From positions 6,065,725 through 6,129,724 of the forward strand of contig OZ022260.1 of the NCBI GenBank assembly GCA_963978905.1: a stretch of 64,000 nt of DNA, in the 5' to 3' direction. Shown in pieces: positions 60,801 through 64,000 of the stretch. The position numbers were made by a program, and so were the translations under genes. Below the pieces are notes generated by a model, which had not been told where the DNA came from, did no database searches, and saw only the letters and a program-made list of their open reading frames with translations. Source of the stretch: Trichostrongylus colubriformis. Its lineage: Eukaryota > Nematoda > Chromadorea > Rhabditida > Trichostrongylidae. Every line of letters begins with the position of its first letter. Within the stretch, counting starts at the first letter, position 1.

Positions 60801-63800
60801 TTCATATTGTTCTCGATTTGTCATTTTTGGGAAAATTGAAAGCACACATTGAACATATATGCACTTCGCATAAAACTACTATGTTATCCAATCTGTTTGG
60901 TTGATGCAGTGGCATATCACTGTGGAAGGCCGATCAATACCTGTGTGGGAGATCTCAGTGAGCTTAAATTGCTACGAGATCGAGGGGTCAGACAGGGTAG
61001 AACGTTAAAACCTTTGAAAAGGATCGATTATTTTACTTGTGATCATAGTTTTTATAGTAAATAAATTGTGATACACTCAACCGGTACACTAAATTTTTCC
61101 CTGGATGAGGTAAGACCGTTGAAATCCAAGAAAATTTAATTTTTTTGAGCAATAATCAGATGATGATTACAATAGCATACTGGGTGAAGTGACACCTAAT
61201 TAAATACCACCATCAAATATTAAGAAACTATTTTTAATTTAGTTTTAACAAGGATAGTATTCCTGTAAGTTGTTGAGTTTTGTATGTTGACGGCAGATTT
61301 GCCTCCTGGTTATAATTATAGCGCGCGTCGCTCGCAGGTGAGTGCCCACTGGCACTTCGTGCATGCGAGTACATAAAAAGTCAGCTTTTTGAAGGTTTGA
61401 AGGAACCATTCTATAGAGCTCGGTGAGCTGATTCGATTAATATATGTCTATATGGAGATTGAGGCAAAACAAACCGAGTTACAGCAAAAAAACGAAGAAA
61501 ACGCGGATCCGCGCTTTCCGCGTTTTCTTTTGAAAACTTAAGGCGGGTATTGTAAGAAAGTTCCTCTCTCATAGAAAATTAAATTTTGAATAGTTGTAAG
61601 GTGTTTACAACCCAGCAGATCACCCGAGTGGATCAAAGCTGATGTAATCCGCGGAGCTGCTGCTCGGAAGGACCACCGGTTATCACTGGCATTTGAACCG
61701 TTCTAGTAGATGCGTACCAGAGTGAACATGGCCGAAGAGCTGGGAAGATGACCACCGCCAAGCTTAGGTGCACTTCCACTCGCTACAAAATGTCTAACTT
61801 CGTTGAGCTTCCCGGTGATGTCCGCATCTTTTTCTGAAAAACCAAAAATATGGATCATACATGTTCATTTGGATACAATGACATGCTTGATTTTTAAGAA
61901 GATCTACAAGTCAGTGTTAGTCAAGGTTTTTGGTATGTGCTTTCGTATATGGCGTATCACCTCTAATGGTTTTCAATACTTAAGACGGAAAGGTCCACAT
62001 CGTTTTTACCCAAAAAAATTGTCAAAGCATTTGTTATGAATTTCGCATGCTTTAAGAGCCCATCCCCCCCCCCCCCTTTGCGCCAAGTTGTCCGAATCAA
62101 ACCTAGACTGAAATTGCTCAAGCTCTCTGCCCTCTTTTTCTCCAGAGACACATTCTCACCGACATCGCCAGCTTTAGAAGTGAGGAACGCTGATGCATCA
62201 AATCATTACTGTAGTTGTTGGAAACTTCAAAAATTGGCGAAATTCCCTCTGCATTTTTTTCTCGAGGCCATACATCTACGGGTTTCGAATTACCAGAATC
62301 CTGTCCATATTTCACGAACGATAATTTCATCAAATTTCACTGAATTAGGAAATTTTATTGATGCATGAAACCCTATCACCATTAATGACTGACCTTAAAG
62401 TATAGTCTATTTTCAGATATTGCGGTATTCTATGAGTTTCTGACCACTACACATTTACTGCTGTGGAGATTTTCGAAGAATCCCTTGGTGTCTCACCGTG
62501 CGGCAGTATTTCACATTTCGAATAGCTAATCAGCTCGCTTGCTCTTGCTCTTACGCCTCTTGGCTATTGTATCAGTTTTGCAAGGAGTTTTCGGAACTTA
62601 ATATACCACGAGCACCGCTTGAAATTCACCAAGAGTCAAGTTGAGACAGGGCAGGTAGCCGAACAGCGTACGATCTCTCAGCCGATGGTGCGGAGCTCAA
62701 ATGGGAGACTTTTTAATTTTCCAGAGTAGGAACGCGATCGCTGATGTATGCTAAGCTCTGAAGGGTTTCAGGCAATTCGTAAGGAATGTGGCAGGGTACA
62801 CTAGTACTAAAATGGTAGCAGTGAAAAAGCTCGTGAAGTTGAAAGTATGTAATTTGTCACCCACATGTACAGATTCGTCAACACCTCAAACCAGAACATG
62901 ACATTCTCCCTGACTTTTTATCGGGTCTTTGCAAGATTATCCAACCTAGCCTCTGACAATGGAAGGAGGGGACTAACCACTCCACAGGCCATGTCACTCT
63001 GCTCAAATGAATTTGAATTTCGAAATACAAAGTTCAAAACCATAGGATAGAGTTCCGAGTTCATCCTAGAGAAGGAGGAGCTGTGCCCTGGTAACTTCTA
63101 CCTTCTGGTGCTGGGGTTCACGTGAAATCCTATCATGAACAGCGTGTTCTGGTTACCACTAAGTTGATAGAAGAACGATTGAGATTCCGTTTTTGTCATG
63201 ATCATAGCAAACACTAAATGTGTAAAAAAAATCGAGAAAAAGTGAAGCATTTACATTAAATGTTCGTATATCCATATATCCCTCATAACTATTTACATTA
63301 TAATGTCAACGCATCGGGCGCTGCCGATGTCCCGTGTGGGACTCTCTAGGCTTTTATATGAGGGATCGAAACCGTTTTTGAGATGACCTTGGTTGTCATA
63401 TTTTCTCCGAAAATGACCCAAAAAGCACAGTAAGTGGGGTTCATTAGCGCGAGTTCAGGGCATAGCCAATTAGGAAAAGGCCTCTATCCAATCATGCCTC
63501 ACTGGTCATCTGAAAAACGACTTCAAATTTCCCTCATATTGGAAGCCTATGGAAACCCCCGCGGGAAAACAGCAGCGCCTGATGCGTTGACAATACTATA
63601 ATGTAAATAGTTATGCTGGATAAGTTGAATGCAACGCAGAACCAGCAAAAAATATAAAAAAGGAAGAAAAGAAAGGTAAGGTAGCAAAAAAGTAAAAAAT
63701 TGCTCAAGGTGGCTTGGAACTTATACATGGAACATCCAAAGGTGGCCATTCTGCAATTCGTACGTGAGTACCGGGAATCGGGAAACCTTTTACGCGTCTT

Positions 63801-64000
63801 CGGTGGATAAGGGCAATTAGATACGAATTCAGTCACAGACTTTGAATGAAGTCGAAAGTAATGCAGCAATAATTTCATAAAGCATGTATGACTACAGCTG
63901 TATAAGATAGTGGATCTGCATGACGTTGCTTCAGTATGGACCATGGAATGTTTTTTGATAAACAGCTAGGCGATGGCTGACTTACGCTGCCCATTTGCTC
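48831..64000 (-). CDS. two-domain CAP/SCP (ASP-like) secreted protein, copy B
   Basis: Probably a secreted CAP-superfamily protein of the ASP kind that strongylid nematodes produce. Exons: 63986-64000 (exon 1, cut by the window edge), 61718-61833, 59438-59541, 59171-59363, 58596-58690, 55304-55452, 53971-54229, 53019-53097, 52729-52872, 52471-52578, 49133-49218 and 48831-48948. All GT/AG junctions agree in phase and no stop occurs in exons 2-12; about 505 residues if exon 1 is 67 bases as in copy A. Domain 1 is about 23-225 (KLNEVRHFVASG, TEWKQEP, IQNFAN, CASDSDC). A Thr-rich linker is about 242-310, and domain 2 about 311-505 (MHNYRRSRLAQG, ELERAAQGYANTCPS, MGENFASI, KFTQMAW, VVCRYSPRG, CSAC, GLCSAP). 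The usual His of domain 2 is Lys. The partner is unknown. Confidence 0.88.
49487..49974. mobile_element. MITE family H, copy 2, TTAA-flanked
   Basis: Flanked by TTAA (49483-49486 and 49975-49978). The left end AGGAACCGGAAGGGGG pairs with the right end CCCCCTTCTGGTGTCT. It has an AATTTAATTATAATA-rich extra stretch relative to copy 1. It lies in intron 10 of gene B. Confidence 0.65.
50140..50560. repeat. repeated GGGGCACAT..GACCC modules
   Basis: The modules TTTGGGGCACATTCGACCC (about 50155) and GTTGGGGCACATTTAACCC (about 50384) recur inverted as GGGTTCAAATGTGCCCCAAA (about 50506), each near a CATCTT / AAGATGGAT segment. It looks like a nested or decayed inverted-repeat element. A GTGACAGACGGACGGATG stretch follows at 50629. 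Confidence 0.5.
50914..51200. mobile_element. TIR MITE family F, reversed copy
   Basis: The left end GAGTGTGTACACTTATGACG pairs with the right end CGTCATAAGTGCACACACTC. The body is the reverse complement of the copies at 18270 and 21224. It is directly joined to a SINE fragment on its right. Confidence 0.72.
51195..51350 (+). mobile_element. 5'-truncated SINE (family G)
   Basis: GGAAGGATAAAAGCACTGTC, GAAAGTCATTGTATAGC and GGACCTAGAATG match the body of the 14.6 kb copy; the tRNA-like head is absent. Confidence 0.5.
51384..51448. repeat. hairpin, arms of about 24 bases
   Basis: AATATCTGCGCTATTTTGTG and CACAAAATAATCGCAGATAT form a stem with one unpaired base around a loop of about 12 bases. 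Confidence 0.7.
51450..52380. other. intron 10 of gene B, nothing further seen
   Basis: No recognisable exon or repeat. Confidence 0.35.
52636..52708 (-). repeat. partial duplicate of exon 9 in the adjacent intron
   Basis: The plus strand here (ACAGTCATAGATTGCCATGG ... AGGCAAAGTTTTC) closely follows the 3' half of exon 9 (ACAGTCATGAAATGTCTTGG ... GAAGCAAAGTTTTC at 52738-52795). It is a decayed local duplication without splice sites in frame. Confidence 0.6.
53503..53715. repeat. short inverted repeat in intron 7 of gene B
   Basis: GGTTGGGACACACGGT at 53503-53518 is inverted at 53700-53715. A different TIR element sits at the matching intron position of copy A (30862-31113). Confidence 0.55.
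54195..54264 (-). repeat. 35-base tandem duplication containing a splice acceptor
   Basis: Two tandem units (54230-54264 and 54195-54229 on the minus strand) each follow ATGCAG and carry ACCTTGACT..TCAC. Copy A has only one unit. The downstream acceptor (exon starting at 54229) keeps the frame; the upstream one (starting at 54264) would shift it. Confidence 0.75.
54390..55064. mobile_element. mariner-type fold-back MITE
   Basis: Terminal repeats TTGGGTAGTCTAAAAAGTCT and the complement of AGACTTTTTAAACTACCCAA are of mariner type. The whole 675 bases fold into two arms of about 320 bases (54390-54720 and 54750-55064). TA flanks both ends (54388-54389 and 55065-55066). It lies in intron 6 of gene B. 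No transposase is encoded. The empty site is visible in copy A near 31673-31690. Confidence 0.9.
56222..57108 (+). mobile_element. internally deleted mariner transposon
   Basis: Identical 30-base terminal repeats (AGGTTGTTCCAAAAGTCTTG... at 56224 and its complement ending at 57106), with TA flanks (56220-56221 and 57109-57110). At 887 bases it is well short of the roughly 1.3 kb expected of mariner. It lies in intron 5 of gene B, in the opposite orientation to the gene. Confidence 0.92.
56361..57033 (+). pseudogene. mariner transposase remnant
   Basis: Pieces in successive frames: the helix-turn-helix block (GVIYYERSCGTKTTEACHS ... SYVTVRRWL, 56361-56549), FSNGEIDMKDKPRLG, then directly AEGMLFREVLVQGETVTAAV and AVAVREKCRKRS (56429-56986), LPHDDARSH (second catalytic Asp region), and HPPYSPDIAPYGYHL ... 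KWQRVADNNGQYVV (56800-57033). The middle of the enzyme, including the first catalytic Asp block, is deleted. In the third block the Asp expected in PSDYHL is replaced (PYGYHL). It cannot be active. Confidence 0.88.
57111..58590. other. intron 5 of gene B, nothing further seen
   Basis: No exon or repeat recognised between the mariner copy and exon 5 (58596-58690). Confidence 0.4.
59660..61552. mobile_element. large fold-back element with TA duplication
   Basis: Arms of about 700 bases (59660-60362 and 60850-61552), highly similar reverse complements, around a spacer of about 490 bases. Ends begin CAATACCCGCCTTAAG and TA flanks both sides (59658-59659 and 61553-61554). A GCGGATCCGC dyad lies near each tip. 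Both arms are open in one frame over ICLVDAVAYHCGRPINTC..., but no transposase motif was found. It lies in intron 2 of gene B, 2.2 kb here against 177 bases in copy A. Confidence 0.88.
61840..63980. other. intron 1 of gene B
   Basis: About 2.15 kb. Bases 61840-62060 align with intron 1 of copy A (36670-36890). A poly-C tract lies at 62067-62078. A 71-residue minus-strand open frame (62118-62333) has no recognised motif and no support as an exon. Confidence 0.4.

Noticed and set aside
60849..61064. Independent gene for the ICLVDAVAYHCGRPINTC frame
   Set aside because: The same segment occurs inverted at 60204-60440 as part of the fold-back arms, so it is treated as element sequence.

Overview
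The window is eukaryotic genomic DNA from a parasitic nematode, most likely a strongylid such as a hookworm. The evidence is a nematode cuticle collagen gene with the family's N-terminal block and Cys-Gly-X-Y layout, a two-domain CAP/SCP (ASP-like, Ancylostoma-secreted-protein type) gene split into twelve short exons, mariner transposons, a Bel/Pao LTR element, RTE-like LINE scraps and many short interspersed repeats. No bacterial operon, rRNA or intact tRNA was seen. The species is an inference; nothing here fixes it.

Layout. 1-0.67 kb: 3' end of a broken mariner copy with its right terminal repeat. 1.0-1.8 kb: decayed cuticle collagen on the minus strand. 1.8-16 kb: gene-poor, holding dispersed repeat families (A, B, D, E), hairpin MITEs and a tRNA-derived SINE. 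16.17-17.19 kb: intact two-exon cuticle collagen gene on the minus strand. 17.2-29.3 kb: more repeats, including a TIR MITE family (F), a LINE reverse-transcriptase scrap and a roughly 0.8 kb inverted repeat. 29.33-38.49 kb: CAP locus A (minus strand), a pseudogene. 38.5-48.8 kb: intergenic, mainly a 4.06 kb Bel/Pao element, SINE and MITE copies. 48.83 kb to the window end: CAP locus B (minus strand), open in every exon that can be seen, with the first exon cut by the window edge.

Loci A and B are head-to-tail tandem duplicates with the same twelve-exon structure and the same intron phases. Each encodes a signal peptide, a first CAP domain, a Cys-rich segment, a Thr-rich linker and a second CAP domain. 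B keeps an open frame through exons 2-12 (about 505 residues if exon 1 has A's length). A carries a stop codon in exon 6, a one-base deletion in exon 9 and an out-of-frame linker exon. B's introns have been invaded by a mariner-type fold-back MITE, an internally deleted mariner and a 1.9 kb fold-back element. At least the first of these is missing from the matching place in A, which dates that insertion after the duplication.

The most interesting material is this duplicated CAP pair (one copy dying, one intact, both lacking the usual CAP histidine in domain 2), a duplicated splice acceptor in B's linker exon, and a series of fold-back and hairpin elements, several with clean TA target duplications. 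All alignments were made by eye; no search or folding program was run.
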